A DNA stretch of 64,000 nt. It comes from Saprospiraceae bacterium. Its GTDB lineage: Bacteria; Bacteroidota; Bacteroidia; Chitinophagales; Saprospiraceae. Shown here one piece after another: positions 35,412 through 44,412 of the stretch. The stretch's first letter is position 1, and every line of letters starts with the position of its first letter. The notes under the pieces were generated by a model, which had not been told where the DNA came from, did no database searches, and worked only from the letters and a program-made list of their open reading frames with translations. The DNA lies in assembly GCA_020848995.1 (NCBI GenBank), contig JADLHA010000040.1, positions 1 through 64,000 on the forward strand, read 5' to 3'. The translations under genes were made by a program, and so were the position numbers.

Positions 35412-35462
35412 GCGGGGTTGCAAATTTCTCCTGGGCTCGGAAGCGGCGTGAGCAGCGTTTGG

Positions 35463-35492
35463 TTGCATTCAAGTATCCACGTGATAGCTTTG
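35463..35492 (+). promoter_or_regulatory. Consensus promoter of the beta-helix protein gene
   Basis: ttg at 35463-35465, exactly 19 nt of spacer and tagctttg at 35485-35492 match the Bacteroidota vegetative promoter. The start codon at 35510 follows by 17 nt, so the leader is very short. Confidence 0.65.
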
Positions 35493-35509
35493 CCTCAAGT
35501 TTTAATTGA

Positions 35510-37015
35510 ATGAAATACTGGTTCTCGTTGTTGGGCATGACCATGGTCTATTCCGTTTCGTGTATGAGTTTTTATTTATCGCCGAATGGACATGACCAAA
35601 ATGCGGGTAACCGTTGGTTTCTGCCTTTCCGCACCATGGATAAGGCGCTTTCTGTGCTTCGTCCGGGGGACAGCCTGCACATCATGAACGGGAACTACCA
35701 CACCCGGGAGGAAAGCAACATCCACCTCAAGCGCGGGGGGCAGCCGGGCCAATGGATCGTGATCAGAAATTACCTCAATCATCACCCTGTGATCCACGGT
35801 GGAAGTCGGGCGGCTGTTTGGTTACAGGAAGTTGAGTACGTCAGCTTCGAAGGCCTCACTTTTCTTTCGGACCCTCAACATGCATTTTCTGCAGGCATTT
35901 TGATCGAAGGCAGCTCATCAAAGCCTTGTTCGCACATCAAGTTGTACGACTGTTTTGTGCGCAATTTCGGTGGACCCGCCGTCCGTGCGGAGGGATACGA
36001 TTACATCACACTCAGCTACAATAAGTTCAGCAGAAATGCGACCCACCTGGATGCTGGGGCGGTCCTGCATTTCCGCAACCAGGCACCAACGGATCTCCAA
36101 CCGGGCTACCGCAATTACCTACAGGCCAACACCATGGAGAAAAATGCCCTACGGATGGGTCCGGACCATATTATTTGCAATCCGCTGGTCTGGTTTGAAG
36201 AGCCGATGCGCGAACGCGCGATCAACGGTTACCAGACCCTGGTGAACAACAACATTTTTTACGACAACGGAGGGGGAGGCATGCGCTTTGAACGCACCTC
36301 CGGAGTGCGCGTACTTAACAATACTCTGTACCAGAATGCGCAAAATGAGGGGTGTGAGCATCCCGAGTTGTGGTTTGTCCATGCAACCGAATGCTCGGCG
36401 AGCAACAACCTATTTTATACGAGCACCGCAAAACCGGCGACTAAACTAACCAACAGCGTTTCTGTGCAATTCCGGCACAACCTGTATTACAATTTTTCAT
36501 CGCGTGAACCGGGATGGTCTGACCTGGTTGATCAGCCGCAATTCCAGTACATTGACCCGGAGCGCAAGGAATTCAATTTCCGACTGAAGCCAGGGAGTCC
36601 AGCCGTCAATGCGGGAGATGACGAGGCCATCATGGACATCGACTTTGAAGGAAACCCCAGGAAGATGGATCTGCACGTTGACCTCGGTGCTCTCGAATCG
36701 TCGTCGCGGGTGCTGCCACCGCTCAAATACGAAAAGGCGCTACCGCAGGGACGGAGTATGGATGCCTCCTGGTCCAGTATTTTCCTGCAGGATCAAAAGC
36801 GATATACCTTGTGGAATTTGAAAGAGCTCCCATTTTCCGTCAGGGTGTACGACCCCATTGGGCGACTGCTTTATGAAGACCTTAGCATGGATGGAGCGAC
36901 GGCTGCATTTGAAATGGATTTCAGTCAATACCCTTCAGGCATTTATTTTGTTATTGCAGGCAATGACGCGTCCCATCACTTGGAAAGGATCCGGGTCGTT
37001 GCCCCGAAGCGCTGA
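35510..37015 (+). CDS. Secreted right-handed beta-helix protein with T9SS type A tail
   Basis: 501 residues. A signal peptide covers residues ~1-19 (YSVSCMS). Residues ~22-385 form a right-handed parallel beta-helix of the pectate-lyase-like type: FYLSPNGHDQNAG opening, PFRTMDKAL, IVIRNYLNHHPVIHGG, FEGLTFLSD, and the closing SPAVNAGDDEAIMDIDFEGNPR common to exported beta-helix proteins. The C-terminal ~75 residues are a T9SS type A sorting domain (FSVRVYDPIGRLLYEDL ... YPSGIYFVIAG). It may bind or cleave surface polysaccharides; catalytic residues cannot be named. Confidence 0.8.
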   Translation: MKYWFSLLGMTMVYSVSCMSFYLSPNGHDQNAGNRWFLPFRTMDKALSVLRPGDSLHIMNGNYHTREESNIHLKRGGQPGQWIVIRNYLNHHPVIHGGSRAAVWLQEVEYVSFEGLTFLSDPQHAFSAGILIEGSSSKPCSHIKLYDCFVRNFGGPAVRAEGYDYITLSYNKFSRNATHLDAGAVLHFRNQAPTDLQPGYRNYLQANTMEKNALRMGPDHIICNPLVWFEEPMRERAINGYQTLVNNNIFYDNGGGGMRFERTSGVRVLNNTLYQNAQNEGCEHPELWFVHATECSASNNLFYTSTAKPATKLTNSVSVQFRHNLYYNFSSREPGWSDLVDQPQFQYIDPERKEFNFRLKPGSPAVNAGDDEAIMDIDFEGNPRKMDLHVDLGALESSSRVLPPLKYEKALPQGRSMDASWSSIFLQDQKRYTLWNLKELPFSVRVYDPIGRLLYEDLSMDGATAAFEMDFSQYPSGIYFVIAGNDASHHLERIRVVAPKR

Positions 37016-37052
37016 TGCTCCCTTCAGCGGGCCTAAAGTCCGGCAATTTGGC

Positions 37053-37060
37053 TATTTTTG
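37053..37060 (+). promoter_or_regulatory. -7 box of the BatA-protein gene
   Basis: tatttttg fits TAnnTTTG and lies 22 nt before the ATG at 37082. It suggests that a new transcript begins here, covering the BatA protein and the close downstream genes. Confidence 0.5.
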
Positions 37061-37081
37061 CCCCAATTACCCTTTCGTCGC

Positions 37082-39112
37082 ATGCATTTTGCTTTTCCGG
37101 GATTTTTATGGGCACTGTTGTTACTGGCAATACCCATCGTCATTCACCTGTTTTACTTCCGGAGGTACAAGAAAGTCTATTTTACGCAGGTTAGGCTGCT
37201 GCGCGAACTGGTAGAGGAAACTTCTGCGCGCAACAAACTCCGCAACCTCCTCGTGTTGCTGGCCCGCCTGTTTGCGTTGGCATCGCTGATTATTGCATTT
37301 GCGCAACCTCAAACCCGGCAAGAGGCCACCACCTCTGCGGTGAACAACCTCAGCCTTTACATCGACAACAGTTGGTCGATGGATGCTTTGTCGGAGCAAG
37401 GCAAATTGCTGCAACGCGCGCAATCGATAGCTACCGCCATTGTCGAATCGCATTCTGAGAATGACCGTTTTCAGATACTCACCAACGACCTGGAAAGCAG
37501 GCATCAGCGCATCGTTTCCAAGGATGAGGCCCTTCGTTTCATAGAAGAGATCAAAACCGGTCCGGCGATTCAACCATTGTCCCGCATCATCGCAAAGCAG
37601 ATGCAGTGCTTCGAGAACGCCCGCCTGGATGGGGGAAAACTATACCTGATCTCCGATTTTCAAAAGAGCAGCAGCGAGTTGGACACATCGGAAATTCCTT
37701 CTGGGATTGACCTGAGGCTGGTTCCCTTGCAGGCCATTGAAGAAAACAACATCAGCCTTGATTCGGCCCATTTTCTGTCGCCGGTCTTGCTGCAAGGCCT
37801 GCCGAACAAAGTGGTATTTTACGTCAGCAACCGGGGTAAATCCGATGTGGGCGACCTTCGAACCACGCTGAGCATCAACGGGCTGGATTATCCGGGGCCT
37901 TCGTTGAACCTGGCTGCTGGAGAACGCAGAAGCGACACCATTGCGGTACAGGTATCGCAACCGGGATGGCAACGCCTCGTCATTCGCATCAAGGACTACC
38001 CCGTTCAATTTGACGATCAGTATTTTCTTGCCTGTAAAACCGATGCCAACTTCAAGATCCTTGCGCTTTATCATGGCGAAGAACCGGATATGCTTCGCAC
38101 TGCTGTGAGCTCCATTCCCCAATTTGAATGGAACGCTCTTCAAGTCGAGCGCGTTCAGTTCGGAACATTTGCACAGCACAAGCTCATCGTATTGTGTGAC
38201 CTGGATGAGGTCAGCTCGGGTTTGGCCCAGGAGCTCCGCAAGGCTACAGAAGAGGGGGTGCAACTATTGATCTTTCCGGGTCCAAACGCACGTTCAGAAT
38301 CCTACCGCCCGCTGTCGGATGCCTTGGGTCTGCCTGTGATCTCGGATTATTCGGAAGCACCCATGCAGGTAGGAAAGCTGAATTTTGAAGCGGGCATTTA
38401 CGATGACGTATTTTCAAAAATTCCCACCAACATCAAGTTGCCTTACACCCGCGGACAGTTTCGCTTTCAGGGTGGCGTGCCCGCAGAACGTCTGATGGAA
38501 TACCGCGACGGTTCGGCGCACCTGTTGCGCTTTCGCTTAAACCGCTCGTTGGTTTACTTCTCGGCAAGTCCATTTGATCCGGCCATTAACGAACTCAGCA
38601 GGCAGGCGGAACTTTTCATTCCCTTATTGTTTAAGGTTTCCTTTAATCCTGAAGCTCGTCAGCCGTACTCACATGACCTCAGCAAAGACCCCCTCGTTAC
38701 GTGGTCCCTCGTCGAGGATGCCGGAAAAGGAGATCTGGTGCTCTCGCTGCGGGGACCAGAGGAGTTGATACCGGCAAGTCGCATTCAGGGAAATAAGCTG
38801 GTGCTGAGTTTTTACGATCAGATCCGGAAAGCAGGCATTTACGAATTGTACAACCTCGATGCATTATGGGGACTCATCGCCTTCAACGATTCCCGCAGGG
38901 AATCGGATTTGAGTTGCTGGGCGCCAGAAGATCTTAGCAGCCTGATCGGTGACCGGGGAGTTGTAGCAAATACTTCGGGTGGAGATAGAAATCTTGCGCA
39001 GCAGATGCAGACTGAAGATGAGGGACAATCCCTTTGGTGGTGGTTTGTGTTGCTCGCTGCAAGCTTCTTCGCGCTGGAGTCTTTATTGTTAAGGATATTG
39101 AAACCACAATGA
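37082..39112 (+). CDS. BatA-domain membrane protein with von Willebrand-like domain
   Basis: 676 residues from the ATG at 37082, chosen because the BatA N-terminus starts here (MHFAFPGFLWALLLLAIPIV). The BatA region spans residues 1-~85 with two membrane helices, IHLFYFRRYKK between them and LLARLFALASLIIAFAQPQ. A VWA-like domain follows (LYIDNSWSMD, with the DxSxS metal site). The long middle is periplasmic and beta-rich, and a final membrane helix lies near the C-terminus (WWWFVLLAASFFALESLLL). Role unknown beyond the Bat family link to stress tolerance. Four nt separate it from the dihydroorotase-like gene. Confidence 0.82.
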   Translation: MHFAFPGFLWALLLLAIPIVIHLFYFRRYKKVYFTQVRLLRELVEETSARNKLRNLLVLLARLFALASLIIAFAQPQTRQEATTSAVNNLSLYIDNSWSMDALSEQGKLLQRAQSIATAIVESHSENDRFQILTNDLESRHQRIVSKDEALRFIEEIKTGPAIQPLSRIIAKQMQCFENARLDGGKLYLISDFQKSSSELDTSEIPSGIDLRLVPLQAIEENNISLDSAHFLSPVLLQGLPNKVVFYVSNRGKSDVGDLRTTLSINGLDYPGPSLNLAAGERRSDTIAVQVSQPGWQRLVIRIKDYPVQFDDQYFLACKTDANFKILALYHGEEPDMLRTAVSSIPQFEWNALQVERVQFGTFAQHKLIVLCDLDEVSSGLAQELRKATEEGVQLLIFPGPNARSESYRPLSDALGLPVISDYSEAPMQVGKLNFEAGIYDDVFSKIPTNIKLPYTRGQFRFQGGVPAERLMEYRDGSAHLLRFRLNRSLVYFSASPFDPAINELSRQAELFIPLLFKVSFNPEARQPYSHDLSKDPLVTWSLVEDAGKGDLVLSLRGPEELIPASRIQGNKLVLSFYDQIRKAGIYELYNLDALWGLIAFNDSRRESDLSCWAPEDLSSLIGDRGVVANTSGGDRNLAQQMQTEDEGQSLWWWFVLLAASFFALESLLLRILKPQ

Positions 39113-39116
39113 TGCC

Positions 39117-40409
39117 ATGGACTATCTGATCAGGAAAGTGCGCATAGTTGATCCCGGGGGAAAACACCACGGCAAGGTCGTCGACGTTTGGTTAAAAGAC
39201 GGTCTGATCCGCGAAATGGGTCACGAGATCCGGCGCTCCGGCAAAACGCGCACCTTGCAAGTTTCAAATTCCATGCTCTCCGGGGGATGGATCGACATTG
39301 GCTGCGTCGGTGGAGAACCGGGATTGGAACACCGGGAGACCCTCGAAAGCATAGCGCGCAGCGGAGCTGCCGGCGGGTACACAGGACTTTGCCTTTTTCC
39401 CAATACCCGTCCCGCCATTCATTCCAAGTCGGAGGTCAATTTTATCCGCAGCAAAGCCGCCGACCTGCCCATTCACCTCCTTCCCATTGGAGCGGCCAGC
39501 AAAGCTTGTAACGGGCAGGAACTCGCTGAGATCCTTCAGATGCGCGAAGCGGGCGCCATTGCCTTTTCTGACGGCTTAGCTCCGATCCAGAACAGCGGGC
39601 TTATGATGCGGGCGCTGGAATATTTGAAACTGGTGCCTGGAGGTTTGCTGATCAACCAAAGTCTTGACCAATCGCTGGCAGGAAAAGGTCAGGTGCACGA
39701 AGGCCCAATCAGCACCCTGCTCGGTTTGTTGGGCATTCCCCTCCTGGCTGAGACCACCTTTTTACACAGGGACATTTCGCTGTTGCGCTATACCGCTTCC
39801 AGGTTGCTCGTTCACAAATTGTCGGGAGAGGAATCCGTCGCCATCGTGCGCGCTGCAAAAAAACAACTCAGCGGACTTTTCGCTTCCGTATCCATTTACA
39901 ATCTGGTCGCCGATGCAAGCCAACTCGAAAACCTCAACGTGCACTACAAACTGAGTCCTCCGCTTCGCGAAGCATCCGACCGCAAGGCACTCGTGAAAGG
40001 GGTGGCAGAAGGTACGATCGATTGCATTGCGAGCGATCATACCCCCTGGGATCCCGAAAGCAAGGACGTCGAATTTCAGTCCGCAGCATTTGGCTCCCTG
40101 AGTCTCCAAACCTGCTTCCGCGCCTATTGCACCCATTTGCTTGGCGAGCTCGGCATAGACCGGTGGGTGGAGATGCAGGTGCACAACACGCGCAGTATGC
40201 TTCACCTCCCTGTACAACATGTGGAAGAAGGCTGCAACGCAGAGTTGAGTTGGTTTGTTACCGGAACCCAATCCCTCTTCACTGCCGGGGAGTTGCATTC
40301 GCTGTCGCGCAATTGTCCCCATGCAGGAAGTTCCCTTCGCGGAAAAGTGTTGGGGGTATTTTCCAAAGGAAAGTTCACCAGCGATGAGGGTTCTGAAAAA
40401 CTTGCGTAG
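39117..40409 (+). CDS. Dihydroorotase-like protein with degenerate metal site
   Basis: 430 residues with the full amidohydrolase outline of dihydroorotase: GEPGLEHRETLESIARSGAAGGYTGLCLFPNT, KLSPPLREASDR and IASDHTPW. The first metal motif, normally D-x-HVH, reads DIGCVGG, so both His are gone. The later His of the HxED motif is Gln (NQSLDQSLAG), and DHAPH is DHTPW. The protein is therefore probably not a zinc dihydroorotase. It may be a non-catalytic partner or have lost pyrimidine function. It is tightly packed behind the BatA gene. Confidence 0.8.
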   Translation: MDYLIRKVRIVDPGGKHHGKVVDVWLKDGLIREMGHEIRRSGKTRTLQVSNSMLSGGWIDIGCVGGEPGLEHRETLESIARSGAAGGYTGLCLFPNTRPAIHSKSEVNFIRSKAADLPIHLLPIGAASKACNGQELAEILQMREAGAIAFSDGLAPIQNSGLMMRALEYLKLVPGGLLINQSLDQSLAGKGQVHEGPISTLLGLLGIPLLAETTFLHRDISLLRYTASRLLVHKLSGEESVAIVRAAKKQLSGLFASVSIYNLVADASQLENLNVHYKLSPPLREASDRKALVKGVAEGTIDCIASDHTPWDPESKDVEFQSAAFGSLSLQTCFRAYCTHLLGELGIDRWVEMQVHNTRSMLHLPVQHVEEGCNAELSWFVTGTQSLFTAGELHSLSRNCPHAGSSLRGKVLGVFSKGKFTSDEGSEKLA

Positions 40410-40475
40410 CTTTATACGCTTTCGCTTTGGTCCGCGCGGTGCGGACAGGGTTGCGAACATTCAATAGAACGCGTC

Positions 40476-41012
40476 ATGAGTTCATATCTACATCACCAGC
40501 CGGCCATTTCCAGAGGACTTATCTGGGGAGGCATACACCTGGCTACCACCCTGGCCCTATATATCGCAGGGATGATGGGCAATCCTGCCGGCAACATCCT
40601 TCTGTTTTTCTTTGGTCTCTACATGATGTATCAATCTGCCGTCGACCGCCGCAATGCACTTGGCGGATACATCACCTGGAAGCATGCACTCGCTCCGGCT
40701 TGGCTGACCGCTTTGATTGCCAACCTCATCAGCGTTCCGTTTACCTGGATCATGGTCAAATTTATCGCTCCCGAGATCCAGGATCAACAGCGTGCCGAAG
40801 CCATCAAAATGGCAGAGCGGATGCGCTCCTGGATCGGCGACGAAGCATTTGAAGCCCAGCTCGAAACGATCGAGACGCAGGACTTTGCGGCTCCCATGCA
40901 ATACGTGATGGTCTTTTTGGGAGCAGCCGTTACCTACTTCTTCATTGCCTGCATCCTTGCGCTCATCGTCAGGCGAAAAGATCCCACGGATGTCCTCTCA
41001 AAATACAATTGA
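40476..41012 (+). CDS. DUF4199-family membrane protein
   Basis: 178 residues, four predicted membrane segments (about residues 12-30, 33-52, 76-97 and 145-168) with a charged, helical loop in between (EIQDQQRAEAIKMAERM). This layout and the segment MGNPAGNILLFFFGLYMMY are typical of DUF4199, a Bacteroidota family of unknown role often placed before a dolichol-phosphate-mannose-synthase-like glycosyltransferase, as here (37-nt gap). Confidence 0.75.
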   Translation: MSSYLHHQPAISRGLIWGGIHLATTLALYIAGMMGNPAGNILLFFFGLYMMYQSAVDRRNALGGYITWKHALAPAWLTALIANLISVPFTWIMVKFIAPEIQDQQRAEAIKMAERMRSWIGDEAFEAQLETIETQDFAAPMQYVMVFLGAAVTYFFIACILALIVRRKDPTDVLSKYN

Positions 41013-41049
41013 CCAGAGCACCGTTTAATTCCGAGTACAGCAAGTGCAC

Positions 41050-41997
41050 ATGAATACCATCGATCTGTCCATTGTCATTCCGGCATTCAACGAAGAGGAG
41101 TCCATTCCGGAACTGGTGGATTGGATTCAACGCAGTCTCGCTCCTGCAAAGCTGAGCTACGAAGTTTGGTTTATTGATGATGGAAGCACGGACCAAACCT
41201 GGCAAGCCATTGAACAGGCACATGCAGCTTTTTCCTTTGTCCGGGGCATTCGATTCCGCAGGAACTATGGAAAATCTGCCGCACTCAACACCGGATTTCA
41301 GCAATGCGCCGGAACGGTTGTGGTCACGATGGATGCCGACCTGCAGGATTCTCCGGAGGAGGTCCCCGAACTGTACGCAATGATCGTGGGAGGCCAATAC
41401 GATGTAGTCTCCGGATGGAAGAAAGTGCGCTACGACAATGCCCTCTCTAAGAATCTGCCCTCGCGGATTTACAACACGGTGACCGGATGGATGAGCGGTG
41501 TGCGGCTGCACGATATGAATTGCGGGCTCAAAGCTTACCGCAGAGAAGTGGTCCAGTCCATCGAGGTCTTTGGGGAAATGCACCGCTACATACCCGTGAT
41601 CGCGCGTTCTGCAGGATTCACCCGGATTGGCGAAAAAGTTGTTCAGCACCGCCCAAGAAAATACGGATACAGCAAATTTGGAATGAGCCGGTTTGTCAAT
41701 GGGTTTTTGGATCTTGCAACCATTATGTTCATTGGGAAATTTGGCAAAAGGCCCATGCATTTCTTTGGAGCCTCTGGTCTGATTTTCTTTTTCATCGGTT
41801 TCTGTTTTGTATTTTACCTCTCCTTTACCAAATTGGCCTTCGGACATGTGGGTATGACCCAGCGACCGGCATTTTTCATTTCCCTGGTATCGATGATCAT
41901 TGGTTCGCAGATGTTTTTTACCGGATTTCTTGCAGAACTGGTGACGCGCAATGCAAGTGAGCGCAACAATTACCAGATCCGAAACAAGCTGCCCTGA
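41050..41997 (+). CDS. Glycosyltransferase family 2 (polyprenyl-phosphate sugar transferase-like)
   Basis: 315 residues from the ATG at 41050. The GT-A fold has SIVIPAFNEEESIPEL at the start, WFIDDGSTDQTW, FRRNYGKSAALNTGF and the DxD-like MDADLQDSPEEVPEL, all typical of the DPM1/GtrB branch. Two C-terminal membrane helices (residues ~230-260 and ~270-295) match GtrB/ArnC-type enzymes. It likely transfers a sugar to undecaprenyl phosphate in the inner membrane. Its TGA overlaps the next ATG by one base. Confidence 0.85.
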   Translation: MNTIDLSIVIPAFNEEESIPELVDWIQRSLAPAKLSYEVWFIDDGSTDQTWQAIEQAHAAFSFVRGIRFRRNYGKSAALNTGFQQCAGTVVVTMDADLQDSPEEVPELYAMIVGGQYDVVSGWKKVRYDNALSKNLPSRIYNTVTGWMSGVRLHDMNCGLKAYRREVVQSIEVFGEMHRYIPVIARSAGFTRIGEKVVQHRPRKYGYSKFGMSRFVNGFLDLATIMFIGKFGKRPMHFFGASGLIFFFIGFCFVFYLSFTKLAFGHVGMTQRPAFFISLVSMIIGSQMFFTGFLAELVTRNASERNNYQIRNKLP

Positions 41998-43145
41998 TGC
42001 CCCGGTTGCTGCTGATAGGGCCGGCCCATCCCTTCCGCGGCGGTCTTGCAAGTTTCAACGAGCGCCTCGCGCGCGAATTTCAAAGCAAGGGCTGGCAAGT
42101 TGACATCCTCACGTTCACCCTCCAATATCCGCGTCTGCTCTTTCCGGGAAAAACCCAATATTCAACGGAAGGTCCTGCAGATGACTTATCGATTGAGCGG
42201 TGCGTGCACTCGCTCAACCCGTTGAACTGGATCTGCGTTGGACTCAGACTGCGTCGTGAAAAAGCCGATCTGATCCTTACGCGCTATTGGATTCCTTTTA
42301 TGGCTCCTTGTCTGGGCACCATTCTGCGCATCGCGCGCAAAAAACACAAAGGGCACATTGTTTGTCTGGCAGACAACATTGTACCCCACGAGCACCGGCT
42401 GGGAGATCAATGTCTGACCCGCTATTTCGTCAAGGTGCCCGATCGATTTGTTTGCATGAGCGAGGTAGTCGAAAGCGATTTGCGCAATTATCGTCCTGAT
42501 GTCCCGGTATCCATGCAAGCCCATCCTCTGTTCGATGGCTTTGGTCCTCCCGTTGCACAGACTGAGGCCAGAGCGGCACTTGGCATTGGTGGAAACGGTC
42601 CCATCATCCTGTTCTTTGGTTTCATCAGGCGTTACAAGGGACTGGACTTGTTGATCGAAGCCCTGGCAGATCCACTGCTTGCCCATTCAGAACTCCGCTT
42701 GCTCGTCGCTGGCGAATTTTACGATCGCGAAGACACCTATCTCGCTCTCATCGATGCACATGGCCTTGCCGGACGGATCATCCTGCATACAAGTTTCATT
42801 CCCGATTCTAAGGTTAAGTACTATTTCGGAGCCTGCGACCTCGTCGTACAGCCATACCGGAGTGCTACCCAAAGCGGGGTAACTCCCCTGGCCTATTACT
42901 TTGAAAAACCCATGGTCGTCACACGCGTCGGCGGGTTGCCCGAACAAGTACCCGAAGGACTAGCGGGATATTCCTGCGATCCGGAACCGGCAGCTCTTGC
43001 GGGTGCAATCGTCCGGCTTCTCGAAAAAGGCCCGCAAACCTTCTTGCCCTTTCTGCGTTCCAAAAAAGACGAACTGAGCTGGTCCCATTTTGTGGACCGG
43101 ATCGTGGACACGTCCCAATCACCACATGGAAAATCGAATCATTGA
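41997..43145 (+). CDS. Glycosyltransferase family 4
   Basis: 382 residues, GT-B fold. The N-terminal domain starts LLLIGPAHPFRGGLASFNERLA, the donor-handling start of GT4 enzymes. The C-terminal domain has ILFFGFIRRYKGLDLLIEAL, the ADLVV-like CDLVVQPYRSATQSGV (E-x7-E equivalent region) and VTRVGGLPE. Sugar donor and acceptor cannot be named. The start overlaps the upstream stop, and its end overlaps gmhA by 20 nt, so the genes form one operon. Confidence 0.82.
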   Translation: MPRLLLIGPAHPFRGGLASFNERLAREFQSKGWQVDILTFTLQYPRLLFPGKTQYSTEGPADDLSIERCVHSLNPLNWICVGLRLRREKADLILTRYWIPFMAPCLGTILRIARKKHKGHIVCLADNIVPHEHRLGDQCLTRYFVKVPDRFVCMSEVVESDLRNYRPDVPVSMQAHPLFDGFGPPVAQTEARAALGIGGNGPIILFFGFIRRYKGLDLLIEALADPLLAHSELRLLVAGEFYDREDTYLALIDAHGLAGRIILHTSFIPDSKVKYYFGACDLVVQPYRSATQSGVTPLAYYFEKPMVVTRVGGLPEQVPEGLAGYSCDPEPAALAGAIVRLLEKGPQTFLPFLRSKKDELSWSHFVDRIVDTSQSPHGKSNH

Positions 43146-43704
43146 AATTGCAAACGCTTCCGCAAAGGTCAAAACTGACCTGTGTGCTGATGCCTCCGCC
43201 ATCCGTACCATAGCCGCCTGCGCCGGAATGCTCACGCGCGTGTTGAAACGCGGACAGCGCATTTATTTATGTGGTAACGGAGGCAGCGCGGCAGATGCGC
43301 AACACATCGCAGCAGAACTCACCGGACGCTTTGCCTTCGATCGCCCGGCATTGAGCGCAGAAGCTCTTCACTGCAACACGTCTTACCTCACGGCAGTGGG
43401 CAATGACTACGGTTTCGAATTCATCTACGAGCGCCTGGTGAGGGGTATTGGCCGGAGCGGGGACGCACTCATCGGTTTGAGCACTTCCGGAAACTCTGCC
43501 AATGTGCTGCGGGCCCTGGTCGCAGCCAGAGATTTGGGCATGGAGACGGTAAGTCTGACCGGAAAAAGCGGAGGCCAAATGCGCAGCCTGAGCGATCTTT
43601 GGATCGGCGTGCCTTCCGATGCCACACCGCGCATACAGGAAGCACACATTCTCATCGGGCACATCCTTTGCGAACTCATCGAAGAGGCCATGTTTAAACA
43701 CTGA
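43126..43704 (+). CDS. gmhA: Sedoheptulose-7-phosphate isomerase GmhA
   Basis: 192 residues from the ATG at 43126. A SIS-domain sugar isomerase with CGNGGSAADAQHIAAELTGRF, NDYGFEFIYERLVRG, GLSTSGNSANVLRAL and the late IQEAHILIGHILCELIE, all diagnostic of GmhA. It makes heptose-7-phosphate, the first step of ADP-heptose synthesis. It lies in an operon with two glycosyltransferases and gmhB. Confidence 0.88.
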   Translation: MENRIIEIANASAKVKTDLCADASAIRTIAACAGMLTRVLKRGQRIYLCGNGGSAADAQHIAAELTGRFAFDRPALSAEALHCNTSYLTAVGNDYGFEFIYERLVRGIGRSGDALIGLSTSGNSANVLRALVAARDLGMETVSLTGKSGGQMRSLSDLWIGVPSDATPRIQEAHILIGHILCELIEEAMFKH

Positions 43705-43737
43705 CCCGGATGAGGCCAGTATTAAGATACTCCCGTT

Positions 43738-44292
43738 ATGGACAATAAGGGCTTCTGTCTCCTGCTCGACCGCGACGGCGTAATCAACGAACTCCTTCCA
43801 GGCGCCTACGTCACCACACCCGATGCGTTTGTTTTCCGAAATGGAGTCATCGAGGGACTTGCAAAATTGACCGGAGTATGTAACTACTTCTTTATTGTCA
43901 CCAACCAGCAGGGAATTGGCAAGGGATTGATGACGGAGGGCGACCTCGAAGCCATACATACAAAAATGCTCACGGCCATTGTTGCGGGCGGTGGAAAAAT
44001 CGATGGCATTTACCATTGCCCGCATCTGGCATCAGACCATTGCAGTTGCAGGAAACCGTCTGATGGAATGGTGCGGCGGCTCTTTGCCGATTTTCCCGAC
44101 GCGGCAAGGCAAGCATTGTTGCTCATTGGCGATGGTGCTGTCGATTTATCGCTTGGATCCAAGGTCGGGGCAAGTTGTTACGGAATGCGGCACCAGCACA
44201 ATGTTTCGGAAGACTGGTCGGATTTTCCGCACCGGGAGGTGTCGGATTTTTTCCAATTTGCAGAACGGGTGCTGAGTGAACATCGCCTGTAA
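43738..44292 (+). CDS. gmhB: D-glycero-D-manno-heptose 1,7-bisphosphate phosphatase GmhB
   Basis: 184 residues of the HAD-IIIA class. Nucleophile motif LLDRDGVINE (DxDGV), motif II in VTNQQGIGKG, the zinc loop CPHLASDHCSCRKP with four ligands, and motif IV region LIGDGAVDLSLG. The family removes the 1-phosphate of heptose bisphosphate. It lies 33 nt after gmhA. The kinase/adenylyltransferase HldE needed to complete the path is not in the window. Confidence 0.85.
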   Translation: MDNKGFCLLLDRDGVINELLPGAYVTTPDAFVFRNGVIEGLAKLTGVCNYFFIVTNQQGIGKGLMTEGDLEAIHTKMLTAIVAGGGKIDGIYHCPHLASDHCSCRKPSDGMVRRLFADFPDAARQALLLIGDGAVDLSLGSKVGASCYGMRHQHNVSEDWSDFPHREVSDFFQFAERVLSEHRL

Positions 44293-44412
44293 ATCAATGA
44301 CCACTAGGAGGTTGATGATCAATGCAAAGTCACGGGCAGAAACATTTCCTGACGCAATGTGCCGGGTTTCTTAATTTCGCCGCCCCAATCTCCTTTCACA
44401 AACGGTACCTCA

